Assembly (NCBI GenBank): GCA_009779915.1
Contig: WRBA01000012.1
Span: forward strand, 17,373 to 81,372
Origin: Defluviitaleaceae bacterium
GTDB taxonomy: Bacteria > Bacillota > Clostridia > Lachnospirales > UBA5962
DNA: 64,000 nucleotides
Direction: 5' to 3'
Both the position numbers and the translations under genes were made by a program. Positions 46,009 to 54,082 of the stretch are shown here, piece after piece. How positions within the stretch are numbered: the first letter of the stretch is position 1; each line of letters starts with the position of its first letter. The notes beneath the pieces are model-generated. The model was given only the letters and a program-made list of their open reading frames with translations. It made no database searches and had not been told where the DNA came from.

Positions 46009-47124
46009 TTAAAACACAAGAGTATCAAATGGTATAGCAGCCTCAATTATTTCAACAGGTACAACAGTGTCAAATTCAGCTCCATATACAATATTAGACA
46101 TGATAATAGTATATACCATATGCATGAACACTGTTTCGCCTTCTACCGTCATGGTAATTTCCATATCATAATGTATTTCCATAGAAGTCATAAGACTGCT
46201 TTCTCTGTCAAAAACAACAGAAAAACCGATAGGAGCGTTAAACCTTATGTCCATGTCGATATCTTCTATACCAGGGATAAAATCTCCAAAATCACTAAGA
46301 GAAGCAAAAAATTCATTGAAGTATTCTTCAGGGATTATCATAACTCCTGAAATAGTGAGGGCATCATCACCTTCCGCAAGCTGGAGCCCGTAGTAGCTAA
46401 GCCCGATATCTTGACCGATTGGCATATACTGGGATACAAGATTATCAGAAAGCTCAAAAGCTGACATCATACGTAAAACCATGCCATCAACTACAACATA
46501 CATAAAATCGCCATCGTCAAAAACTTCCGAAACCATGTCCATGCCTAACATGCTGGTAGTCATGTAAACATGTTGGAATCTGTTAGCAGGGTCAATTTTA
46601 AGTGTGCCGTGTATTTGTACATCCGAAGTTTCAGAGAAACCATCAACATCTATTAAAACTTGCATATTGCTGGATAAAACAGCTGACATCGCTGGATGAT
46701 CCGAAGCGTTAAGGGCACTCATTAACTCGGCAATAGTGTCGAGATCAGCCTCATCGGCTACAAATACTGACATACTGGCATTATCTAAATGAGAAGCCAC
46801 ATCAAGTACCGACTCTATAAACGAAAGAGGTACATGAGTGCGGTCGTTGCGAAGTACAGCAGGGTTTTCAAGCTGACCTTCTGTATCATTTATTTGGAAC
46901 AAGCTGTTGTCAAGCCATAATCTGGCTTCAGTACCGCCATGGGTAAGGATTACCATACGCTCTGACTGATCCCAGTAAATATTTTCTCCGCCTAATGCTT
47001 CAAATAAGTAGCGAAGGGGCAAAAGCGAACCGTCTCCGGCAGATTGTGCCGACACTGTCATAGTTAATCCTAAAGAAAGTACAAGTGCTAATAATAATGA
47101 TACGGATTTTTTAAATAATTTCAA
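46009..47124 (-). CDS. Secreted protein with copper-amine-oxidase-N-like stalk domain
   Basis: A 371-residue exported protein. Signal peptide residues 1-26 (ending SAQS). Residues ~30-115 match the Cu_amine_oxidN1 stalk domain (LLPLRYLFEALGGENIYWDQ, MVILTHGG, RTHVPLSFIESVL), which has no copper or oxidase function of its own. The rest is a beta-rich domain rich in Met and Asp, without cysteines, of unknown type. Start codon is TTG at 47124 with AAGGAGG seven bases upstream. Confidence 0.8.
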   Translation of the reverse strand: MKLFKKSVSLLLALVLSLGLTMTVSAQSAGDGSLLPLRYLFEALGGENIYWDQSERMVILTHGGTEARLWLDNSLFQINDTEGQLENPAVLRNDRTHVPLSFIESVLDVASHLDNASMSVFVADEADLDTIAELMSALNASDHPAMSAVLSSNMQVLIDVDGFSETSDVQIHGTLKIDPANRFQHVYMTTSMLGMDMVSEVFDDGDFMYVVVDGMVLRMMSAFELSDNLVSQYMPIGQDIGLSYYGLQLAEGDDALTISGVMIIPEEYFNEFFASLSDFGDFIPGIEDIDMDIRFNAPIGFSVVFDRESSLMTSMEIHYDMEITMTVEGETVFMHMVYTIIMSNIVYGAEFDTVVPVEIIEAAIPFDTLVF

Positions 47125-47370
47125 GAAAACTCCTCCTTAATTATAATAGGTTTTGTACAACCATAAGGATAACATCAATGCATAAATACGTCAATGTTTT
47201 TCTTATGTTAAACAGCCATATATAACGGAGCATCTTGGAATTTTTAAAGAGAGTAAATTTTAATACATTGTATTTTATGGAGTGCCGCTGTTACTTTCCA
47301 TTCGTACGCTTATTCAAAGAGCTGTATAGATTAGTTAATGAAACTTGCACAGCTTTTCAATAGACGAAGA
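47125..47370. other. Intergenic region upstream of the stalk-domain gene
   Basis: AT-rich with no convincing gene. On the minus strand a TATAAT lies just before the AAGGAGG of the stalk-domain gene, but no clear -35 is seen. A terminator for scpB follows. Confidence 0.4.
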
Positions 47371-47377
47371 AACCATC

Positions 47378-47405
47378 CAAGAAATAATTTTTGGATGGTC
47401 GGAAA
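47378..47405 (-). terminator. Terminator after scpB
   Basis: On the minus strand ACCATCCA and TGGATGGT pair around a 12-nt loop and are followed by TTTCTT, just beyond the scpB stop. Confidence 0.7.
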
Positions 47406-47414
47406 TAAATTAAT

Positions 47415-47969
47415 TTAATAAATCCCCTCTGGGTATTCCCCTTCTAAATCCTCCAGAGAAATATCCGGCAAATTAGGCAGCTCCCTTAAATTTTTAAGCC
47501 CAAAGTATTTAAGAAATTCCTCCGAAGTGGAAAATAGCAAAGGCTTTCCGGGGGCGTCAAGGCGACCTGACTCACATATAAGCTTAAACTCCATAAGCTT
47601 ATTAACCGCGTGATATGCGTCAACCCCTCTTATTTCCTCAATCATAGCCTTAGTAACAGGCTGCTTGTAGGCAATTATTGCCAAGGTCTCCAAAAGTGCC
47701 GGGGACAGCTGCTTTTTAGCAGGTGCTTTTATTAGGCGGCTTACAAATTCAAAGTAATCCTCATTGGTACACATTTGGTAAGCATCGTTTATTTGTATTA
47801 TTTTAATGCCCCTGTTTTCATTTTCATATTTATCAATTAAATTTGTTATTATGGGCTTTATGTCTCTTTCATCAAGCTCCAAGCAATAAGCCAGCTTAGA
47901 CAGTTCCACACTTTCGCCTGAGGCAAATAAAATCGCTTCCAAAGCATTTTCGTACTTATCTATGTTCAT
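47415..47969 (-). CDS. scpB: Segregation and condensation protein B
   Basis: A 184-residue protein of two winged-helix domains, the kleisin-associated subunit of the SMC-ScpAB condensin. Typical segments: ALEAILFASGESVEL, QLSPALLETLAIIAYKQPVT, IEEIRGVDA, and LLFSTSEEFLKYFGL. AGGTGA lies just before the ATG. Starts 8 nt after scpA ends. Confidence 0.95.
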   Translation of the reverse strand: MNIDKYENALEAILFASGESVELSKLAYCLELDERDIKPIITNLIDKYENENRGIKIIQINDAYQMCTNEDYFEFVSRLIKAPAKKQLSPALLETLAIIAYKQPVTKAMIEEIRGVDAYHAVNKLMEFKLICESGRLDAPGKPLLFSTSEEFLKYFGLKNLRELPNLPDISLEDLEGEYPEGIY

Positions 47970-47977
47970 TTTCTCAC

Positions 47978-48727
47978 CTATAATCCGGACTCTTTTGTCT
48001 CTATAACAATTTCCTTAAACACACCGACTTGCTTAACTTCTACTTCTTTTTGCTTAATAAGTTCTAAAAGGGCTAAAAATGTAACAACTATTTCCGGCTT
48101 ATCGGAATTTTCACTAAAAAGCTCACTAAACCTAAGGCTTTTACGGAATTTTAGTACACTTTTTAAATGAGCTATCTTTTTTTCTATAGTAAATTCATCT
48201 TTTTTTACAGAGTTAAAAGACGCTCTTATCTTATCAACTTTAAGCTCCCTACGATTTAGTACATCCGTAAAAACAGCAAAAAGTGCCGCTATATCAACAC
48301 CTTCTAAAAGCTTGTCTATCTCCTGTTCAGGAAGAGCTAGAATATCCTTCACAGTTTTATCTTGCTCCTTATAAACAACCGTATAGTAGCCTGAGCTTTT
48401 AGATTGCAAAATTTCACTTATTTCTTTAAATTTCTTATATTCCAAAAGCCTGCGAACCAACTCTTCCCTAGGGTCTATATCTTCTTCATCTGATTTTTTT
48501 GAGGGCAGCAGCATTTTAGCCTTAATTTCAAGTAAAGTTGCCGCCATTACCAGAAATAAGCTCAAAGACTCCATATCTGGCGGAAGAGTACTCACTATCT
48601 CCATATATTGATCCGCAATTTGGGCTATAGGTATATCATATATATCTATTTCATTTTTCTCAATAAGGCTATATAAAAGACCGATAGGACCTTCATATGC
48701 GTCCAGCTTAACACTTATATCAACCAT
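47978..48727 (-). CDS. scpA: Segregation and condensation protein A (kleisin)
   Basis: A 249-residue kleisin bridging the SMC dimer. It has the classical N-terminus (KLDAYEGPIGLLYSLIEKNEIDIYD-type) and the MAATLLEIKAKMLLP helix, and a C-terminal winged helix (VTFLALLELIKQKEVEV). It begins 3 bp after the M50-like gene and is followed by scpB, a conserved Firmicutes order. Confidence 0.95.
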   Translation of the reverse strand: MVDISVKLDAYEGPIGLLYSLIEKNEIDIYDIPIAQIADQYMEIVSTLPPDMESLSLFLVMAATLLEIKAKMLLPSKKSDEEDIDPREELVRRLLEYKKFKEISEILQSKSSGYYTVVYKEQDKTVKDILALPEQEIDKLLEGVDIAALFAVFTDVLNRRELKVDKIRASFNSVKKDEFTIEKKIAHLKSVLKFRKSLRFSELFSENSDKPEIVVTFLALLELIKQKEVEVKQVGVFKEIVIETKESGL

Positions 48728-48730
48728 AGC

Positions 48731-49333
48731 TTAAAATCCTGCTAAAATTCTCCCCACAAAGGAGAAAATGGAAAAAGCTATAGGATCAATTATCCTGCCG
48801 ACTATGCCCCATACTATAAAAAGTACTAAGGCAAGCTGGTAAAACATCTGCCTGTTTGCCATAGTTATTACAAAATTAGGATCTCTAAGTACAGATAACA
48901 CCTTTGCGCCGTCTAAAGGATAAACCGGCACAATATTAAAAAAAGCGTGACGTATATTAAAAAGAGCCGCATTTAAGAAAAAAAGCTCTAAATGCCTGGA
49001 GGTACCACTTGTTATAATCAATAAAGCATACATGATTATACCCAAAAGCAAATTAACTACAGATGGTATCGTATAAGTCAGCAATGTTCCATTACGTTTG
49101 TTTTTATAATATATGGACGCGGTTTCCACCGGTTTCCCCCAGCCAAATCCCAAAGCTACCATGATTATAAAGCCAATAGGCTCAATATGCTTTAGAGGGT
49201 TTGGGGTAACTCTTTTATCTCTCTTAGGTAGGGGGTCTCCAAGAGAGTGGCTTATAAATGCTTTTACAAATTCGTGGACTGTTATAGTAACAACTGCGGC
49301 AAGGGCTTGATAAAGCAGCATATTTGTATTCAT
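48731..49333 (-). CDS. Site-2-protease-like (M50) membrane protein lacking a zinc histidine
   Basis: A 200-residue protein with about six membrane segments, in the usual place upstream of scpA. The family motif HExxH is changed: TVHEFVKAFISHSLGDP has Lys where the second His should be. The third-ligand motif remains (NIVPVYPLDGAKVL). Without the second His the zinc site is incomplete, so proteolysis is doubtful. It may be an inactive member or a subfamily with another role. Confidence 0.85.
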   Translation of the reverse strand: MNTNMLLYQALAAVVTITVHEFVKAFISHSLGDPLPKRDKRVTPNPLKHIEPIGFIIMVALGFGWGKPVETASIYYKNKRNGTLLTYTIPSVVNLLLGIIMYALLIITSGTSRHLELFFLNAALFNIRHAFFNIVPVYPLDGAKVLSVLRDPNFVITMANRQMFYQLALVLFIVWGIVGRIIDPIAFSIFSFVGRILAGF

Positions 49334-49587
49334 TCAATATACCTCGTTATGTGACTTTATAGTTAGGCGGCATTTTTGACTCGACTTTTCTTTAAAAAGT
49401 CTCGTTGCACAATCATGGAATAAACGCTTCACTTTGTTCAGCGTTTTTCTTTATGTGCATATTATACCACAAGCAAACATTCTTCGCAAACCAAAAAAGC
49501 GCAATAATCGGCAGTATAATAGACCTGACTATTTGCGCTTTCTCTATTTTATATAGATTTCAGTTTAACATAAATTTTTCCAAATAT

Positions 49588-50133
49588 TTACTGCTCCATT
49601 TGCTTACCTAAAAATCCGGCGGCGGTTTGTGCTAATTTACTCTCTACTTCACCCATTGTTTTATCAGCCGATAACATAACAATCGCACCAATTACATCAC
49701 CCTCCGAAATAATAGGTGTAATAAGCTGATTTTTATATAAACTTGTATTATCATCATCAAGGACAGGTACAAACTCAGGGTCATTACGGGTGTGTATAAC
49801 TGTGACTCTATTATTTATGACACGCTCAAGACCGGAGGATATGTTTTTGTCCATAAACTCCTTCTTAGAAGCCCCTGAAACAGCAACTATATGATCTTTA
49901 TCTACTATACATGTAATATGACCGCAAGACTGAGCCAAGCTCTCGGCATATTCCTTTGCAAATGCGCCAAGCTCACCTATAGGTGAATACTTTTTAAGTA
50001 TTATCTCACCTTCTCTGTCTGTAAATATCTCTAAGGGGTCGCCCTCTCTAATCCTCAAAGTTCGTCTTATTTCCTTGGGTATTACTACTCTGCCAAGGTC
50101 ATCTATTCTCCTGACAATTCCTGTCGCTTTCAA
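49588..50133 (-). CDS. spoVT: Stage V sporulation protein T
   Basis: A 181-residue transcriptional regulator acting in the forespore. The N-terminal AbrB-type swapped-hairpin domain (residues 1-50) reads ATGIVRRIDDLGRVVIPKEI, nearly as in Bacillus. The C-terminal GAF-like domain spans ~55-181. Start codon is TTG with AAGGAGG seven bases upstream. It is the clearest evidence that the organism forms endospores. Confidence 0.95.
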   Translation of the reverse strand: MKATGIVRRIDDLGRVVIPKEIRRTLRIREGDPLEIFTDREGEIILKKYSPIGELGAFAKEYAESLAQSCGHITCIVDKDHIVAVSGASKKEFMDKNISSGLERVINNRVTVIHTRNDPEFVPVLDDDNTSLYKNQLITPIISEGDVIGAIVMLSADKTMGEVESKLAQTAAGFLGKQMEQ

Positions 50134-50232
50134 AATAACTCCTCCTTATGTTGTCGAATTTCCTCCAAATCAGTACAGCATTTTATCAAGGATGCCGCCA
50201 ACAAACCTAAAACCTAAAAAGCTTGCTGGATA

Positions 50233-50263
50233 TAGTATTTTACCATTAGAGGCATTTTATTCA
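50233..50263 (-). promoter_or_regulatory. Possible sigma-G/sigma-F promoter of spoVT
   Basis: On the minus strand TGAATA (50263-50258), 18-bp spacer, AATACTA (50239-50233). Compared with the sigma-G -10 consensus CATACTA it differs in one base. spoVT is a sigma-G gene in Bacillus, which supports the call. Confidence 0.35.
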
Positions 50264-50484
50264 TAAAATATTCATAAAAAACTCTGCCTCATATGATGCT
50301 TTCGCGCCTCTTTAATGCTGTCTAGGGGAGCATTATAATATTTACCAAAATACTTGGAATTTATTCATTATATTAGTGAAATGATTCCGAAACAACAACA
50401 CAAAAACACAGTGATTTTTTAGCAGGACAAGGAGACAGGTTCCCGAAATATCCATAGGTATTCCGGCGGTTCTGACGACGCTGT
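50264..50484. other. Intergenic region without recognised gene
   Basis: Part of a 463-bp gap between spoVT and a membrane protein. It contains a GC-richer block (about 50424-50484) that stands out from the AT-rich surroundings and ends at a terminator-like hairpin. This could be a small RNA, but no promoter was found. Confidence 0.4.
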
Positions 50485-50523
50485 AATCCAAAAAACAACA
50501 AGTTTTCGTTGTTTTTTTGGATT
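50485..50523. terminator. Terminator-like hairpin
   Basis: AATCCAAAAAACAAC pairs with GTTGTTTTTTTGGATT (one bulge) around AAGTTTTC. T-rich on the plus strand. Confidence 0.55.
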
Positions 50524-50545
50524 CATTTTGCTATAAATATCATAA

Positions 50546-50580
50546 AAGCCACCTAAGTACTTTGCTTAGGCGGCTTTTAT
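50546..50580 (-). terminator. Terminator of the 529-residue membrane protein
   Basis: AAAAGCC-CCTAAG pairs with CTTAGG-GGCTTTT around a 7-nt loop, one mismatch, 17 bp beyond the stop codon. Confidence 0.75.
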
Positions 50581-50596
50581 ATAGTACAATACAAAT

Positions 50597-52186
50597 TTAA
50601 TTAAATTTTTCAAAAATATACCTATCCTCATATGGAAGTAATTGCCCAAAAGCCCTTCCAAGGCGGTCGTAAATCTGCCTATCTTGCCTTAAATTAAGCT
50701 GAATCACATTCATATACTCATCCATGCCAAGTAGGAGAACCTCGTCAGTTAATATATCCATATTAAAACCTCCTGCCTCCACAATCGGAAGCACTGAGGC
50801 AAAGTAAAACTCTTCCGAATGGGCATTAAGTTTGCCCAAAAACGCCCAATCACTGGAAGATATATTTTCAAATCCTTCTCTCGACGTATCTGTAAATCTA
50901 TGCCTGGTATTAAAAACAATAATTTGCCCTTGGTCATCAAATCCGGTTTGACTAAATTCAGCTAAAAAATTTTGGGCTATTATATGGTCATCAATTTCTA
51001 TTAAACGGTAATTATTAATTTCCGTTATACTGGCAAGAAAAAATACTAAGCAAGCAATAGCTGCCCCAAATCCGGCAATCATGCGCCCAAGTCTTGTCCT
51101 TGTAATAATTTCCGAAATCCCGTCAATAACCATAGCTATACCAAAAACTGACGGATATACATTTCTAAAAGCCATAAAATTATTTTCAAGTAGGAAAAAA
51201 GGAGCGAAAGGAGCTATTGCCAATATAATTCCCCCTAAAATTTTGATAAATGGCATATTGTCGGAGGGCTCTTCACTAAACAGCCTCCAGCCGCACAATA
51301 AGGCAAATATTAATGCAAAAGCAAGTGCCAGTACTTGCAATAAATTTATTGCAATATCAAAAAAGCCAAAAAAGCCTGTCCCTATCATATTAAAATTGTG
51401 GGTAGTCAAAAGCCTCCATATACTTCCGCCAGTCCCTATAAAATGAGATATATACCCCTCGGATACCATTGCGCCGCGGTCGGCAAGCCTTGTCCCATGA
51501 TTCCAAAAAGCGATATAATAAGCGCATATGGCAACTAAAGATACGAAAGGTGCTGCGACTATTGTAGTTCTGTCATATTCAAGTTTTCTGAAATTAAGGG
51601 CAATAATTATCAATGTAAATACAAAATTAAAAACTATTATCTGCTCATAAAAGCCTGTTGCTATTATATTAAATATGAAATATAGAAAAAGCATCAAATT
51701 TTTACGATTATAATCTCTATCTAAAAATCTTACAAGTACATAACATGAAAGTATAGAAAAAAACATACCCGGCACAAATCTGGTAGAGGCACCTATCCAA
51801 TAAACTGCCTCAATATTTAAAGGTACCAATACGCACACTATAAGCCCTGCCACTCCAAAGCCCATGCCCGATTTTCGAAGAACTTCTTTGAATAACACCA
51901 TAGTTATAAAACTCATCGCTGTATAAAACAAAAGTACAAGTTCCATACGGGGCCAAAACCATTGAGTTATATAAGCATCACTAAAGAAAGCTATAGGGCG
52001 GAAAGTATATAGACCATACCACATTATTATATCATTCCAAATATCCCCGTTGCGCCTAAAAAAAACGCCGTAGGTATTATTATCATCTAAATAATTAAAA
52101 TAGCTAAATCCAAAATAAAATACCCTAATAAACATTATTGCAACCAAACCTATCCAAAAAACCAAAGACCAATTTATTCTTCTCAT
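50597..52186 (-). CDS. Polytopic membrane protein, GT-C-glycosyltransferase-like
   Basis: A 529-residue protein with 11-12 predicted membrane segments and a soluble C-terminal part (~residues 400-529). The first loop has FNYLDDNNTYGVF, and YTFRPIAFF with acidic residues, the pattern of GT-C-fold glycosyltransferases where an Asp in the first loop is catalytic. No family is certain. AGGAGG precedes the ATG. It may add or move cell-surface sugars. Confidence 0.65.
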   Translation of the reverse strand: MRRINWSLVFWIGLVAIMFIRVFYFGFSYFNYLDDNNTYGVFFRRNGDIWNDIIMWYGLYTFRPIAFFSDAYITQWFWPRMELVLLFYTAMSFITMVLFKEVLRKSGMGFGVAGLIVCVLVPLNIEAVYWIGASTRFVPGMFFSILSCYVLVRFLDRDYNRKNLMLFLYFIFNIIATGFYEQIIVFNFVFTLIIIALNFRKLEYDRTTIVAAPFVSLVAICAYYIAFWNHGTRLADRGAMVSEGYISHFIGTGGSIWRLLTTHNFNMIGTGFFGFFDIAINLLQVLALAFALIFALLCGWRLFSEEPSDNMPFIKILGGIILAIAPFAPFFLLENNFMAFRNVYPSVFGIAMVIDGISEIITRTRLGRMIAGFGAAIACLVFFLASITEINNYRLIEIDDHIIAQNFLAEFSQTGFDDQGQIIVFNTRHRFTDTSREGFENISSSDWAFLGKLNAHSEEFYFASVLPIVEAGGFNMDILTDEVLLLGMDEYMNVIQLNLRQDRQIYDRLGRAFGQLLPYEDRYIFEKFN

Positions 52187-52241
52187 TAGCGCGCCTCCTA
52201 CCTCCTAGTCAGTGAGAGCCTTTTTCCAAGAATCTATGTTC

Positions 52242-52964
52242 TTAAATATTTCCCAAATAAAACCATATTAAAAACAATATTGCCATATGTAGCGGATAGG
52301 TCAGATAAAAAGCCCATTTAACAGGCATACCTTTTCTCCCATTATATATTAATATAAAAATCAAACTGACAAAAGAAGCAAGTAAAAAACCTAATTGCCA
52401 ATCTACATTGTATATAAACAATAAACAAATAGCAATAACTGCTATATTTATAAACTTCTTCCAGTCCTTGAGAGGGCAAGACTCGGCGGCAATAGCCGGT
52501 AAGGCTATTATTATCACACCCATAAAGCCATAGTCAGCCCGTATAAAGTCCGCAAGATAAGCGCAAATAATCATCGCAGACAGCCCTATGATTAAAGCAA
52601 AAGACTCCCCCTTTGCTTTTTTCACATGCAAATATACAGCTATACTTAACGCCCCAAAAAATAAAGTGAAAAATACATTTTGTGCTGACATATCAATAAT
52701 ATCCGTAAAAGACTTTATAGGTACTCCACCCCTTGTACTTCTAAGAAGGTCAAAGGGTATTTCTGATATAAAAGCAAAAACGAGTAATCTGCCTAAATAT
52801 CTCTTTATATTGCTCGTATGCCTGCACCCTTCACCTATCAAAAATGCATACAAAGGGAAAGCTATCCTGCCTATATACCGAAATGAAGAAATTATAAACG
52901 CAAAACCTATATGGTCTATTATCATAGTGGAAAGTGCTGCAATTTTTAATATGAAACTGCTCAT
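52242..52964 (-). CDS. TraX family protein
   Basis: A 240-residue integral membrane protein of the TraX family: LKIAALSTMIIDHIGF, GRIAFPLYAFLIGEG, EIPFDLL and YLTYPLHMAILFLI. Founder TraX acetylates F-pilin; chromosomal Firmicutes members are thought to be acyltransferases with unknown substrates. Its start overlaps the end of the upstream reductase gene by 4 nt. Confidence 0.85.
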   Translation of the reverse strand: MSSFILKIAALSTMIIDHIGFAFIISSFRYIGRIAFPLYAFLIGEGCRHTSNIKRYLGRLLVFAFISEIPFDLLRSTRGGVPIKSFTDIIDMSAQNVFFTLFFGALSIAVYLHVKKAKGESFALIIGLSAMIICAYLADFIRADYGFMGVIIIALPAIAAESCPLKDWKKFINIAVIAICLLFIYNVDWQLGFLLASFVSLIFILIYNGRKGMPVKWAFYLTYPLHMAILFLIWFYLGNI

Positions 52965-53767
52965 TTGTTCTCCTTGCTAATATACCTGTCTGCCTGCTGC
53001 GCCGCCACCAGCCCCTCTCCAACAGCTTTAGAAAGCTGATAAGGCCATCCGGTACAGTCTCCCGCCGCAAATACGCCAGGGATATTTGTTTGCTGCAGCC
53101 TATCAACTTTAACAAGACCGCCGTCAAGCTCTATCCCTGCAATTAGGCTGTCAAAAGGCATAGTTTCTTTAATAAAAAACACTCCTTGGCAAGGGATAAT
53201 CCCTTCTTTAGTTTCTATTGCCGTCACAAATTGCTCACCTGTAACACGGATGGGCTTGGATTTTACCAAATGTACTTTAGCGGCTATTTTCGAAAGAAAC
53301 TCGGCATCTTCCATTGCTTCCTCCGAGTTGCCGACAACAGCCACCTCTTTCCCGCGATAGAGCATACCATCGCAAGTAGCGCAGTAGCTTACCCCTTTTC
53401 CCAGAAACTCTTCTTCACCTTCTATTTTATCACCTTTTACTATGCCTGTGGCAAGTATTATAGTTCGAGAGTTCTCTATCATATTGTCGAAATTAATCGA
53501 AAAATAATCCCCCATAGGAAGTATTTGAAGAACACGACCATTTCTTATATCTACGCCTAAGCTCTTTGCATGATTATAAAACTTATCAAGCATCTCACTG
53601 CCTGACAAACCGGGAAGACCAAGATGGTTGTCAACTTTCTCAGCTTTGTATAAAAAGCTGCTTTCTACTCCTCTGCCAAAAACCGCCGCTTCTCGCCCTC
53701 TTGCAATAGCATTTATCCCAGCCGAAAGACCGGCAGGTCCTGCTCCTATGATGGCTATGTCTAACAT
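52961..53767 (-). CDS. Thioredoxin-reductase-like FAD/NAD(P) oxidoreductase
   Basis: A 268-residue two-dinucleotide-domain flavoprotein. FAD-binding GAGPAGLSAGINA at residue ~8, redox pair in SYCATCDGMLY (~130), NAD(P)-binding VVGNSEEAMEDA (~150; GNSEEA replaces GGGDSA), and VFAAGDCTG near the end. It is shorter than TrxB (about 310). The CxxC is kept, so thiol-disulfide chemistry is likely; the partner is not in the window. GAGGAGG precedes the ATG. Confidence 0.85.
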   Translation of the reverse strand: MLDIAIIGAGPAGLSAGINAIARGREAAVFGRGVESSFLYKAEKVDNHLGLPGLSGSEMLDKFYNHAKSLGVDIRNGRVLQILPMGDYFSINFDNMIENSRTIILATGIVKGDKIEGEEEFLGKGVSYCATCDGMLYRGKEVAVVGNSEEAMEDAEFLSKIAAKVHLVKSKPIRVTGEQFVTAIETKEGIIPCQGVFFIKETMPFDSLIAGIELDGGLVKVDRLQQTNIPGVFAAGDCTGWPYQLSKAVGEGLVAAQQADRYISKENK

Positions 53768-53798
53768 ATTTTACCTCCTCTTGCCGAACTTTTCACTC

Positions 53799-54009
53799 GG
53801 CAATGGTGCATAACTAGTTTCAGGTAATTTTTTTATCACGAAATCCATACATTTTGTAAGCAAAATGTATGGATTCTCGAGGCTCGGTTCCGGCTTTAGC
53901 CGGAAGTCTCCCTTTTCCAAAGACCATGGAAAAATCATAGCCGCAAAACACTCGCTTACCCTCGTACCGCTCTAAAAAATTGCTTCAACTTAAGTTATGC
54001 ACTGTTGCC
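53799..54009. repeat. MITE-like folded repeat element, about 211 bp
   Basis: The ends form an imperfect inverted repeat of about 37 bp (GGCAATGGTGCATAACT at the left; the complement of the right end reads GGCAACAGTGCATAACT). Inside are a perfect 14-bp hairpin (53843-53874, ATCCATACATTTTG arm), TTCCGGC/GCCGGAA (53888-53905) and TTTTCCA/TGGAAAA. No coding frame. The right third is repeated in inverse orientation at 61829-61905. Fills the divergent spacer before topB. Confidence 0.75.
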
Positions 54010-54082
54010 ACTATATATTATAACAAACAAATTTGGTATAATACAGTTATTATACTAAATTATGCTATTTAAGGAGAAAATT

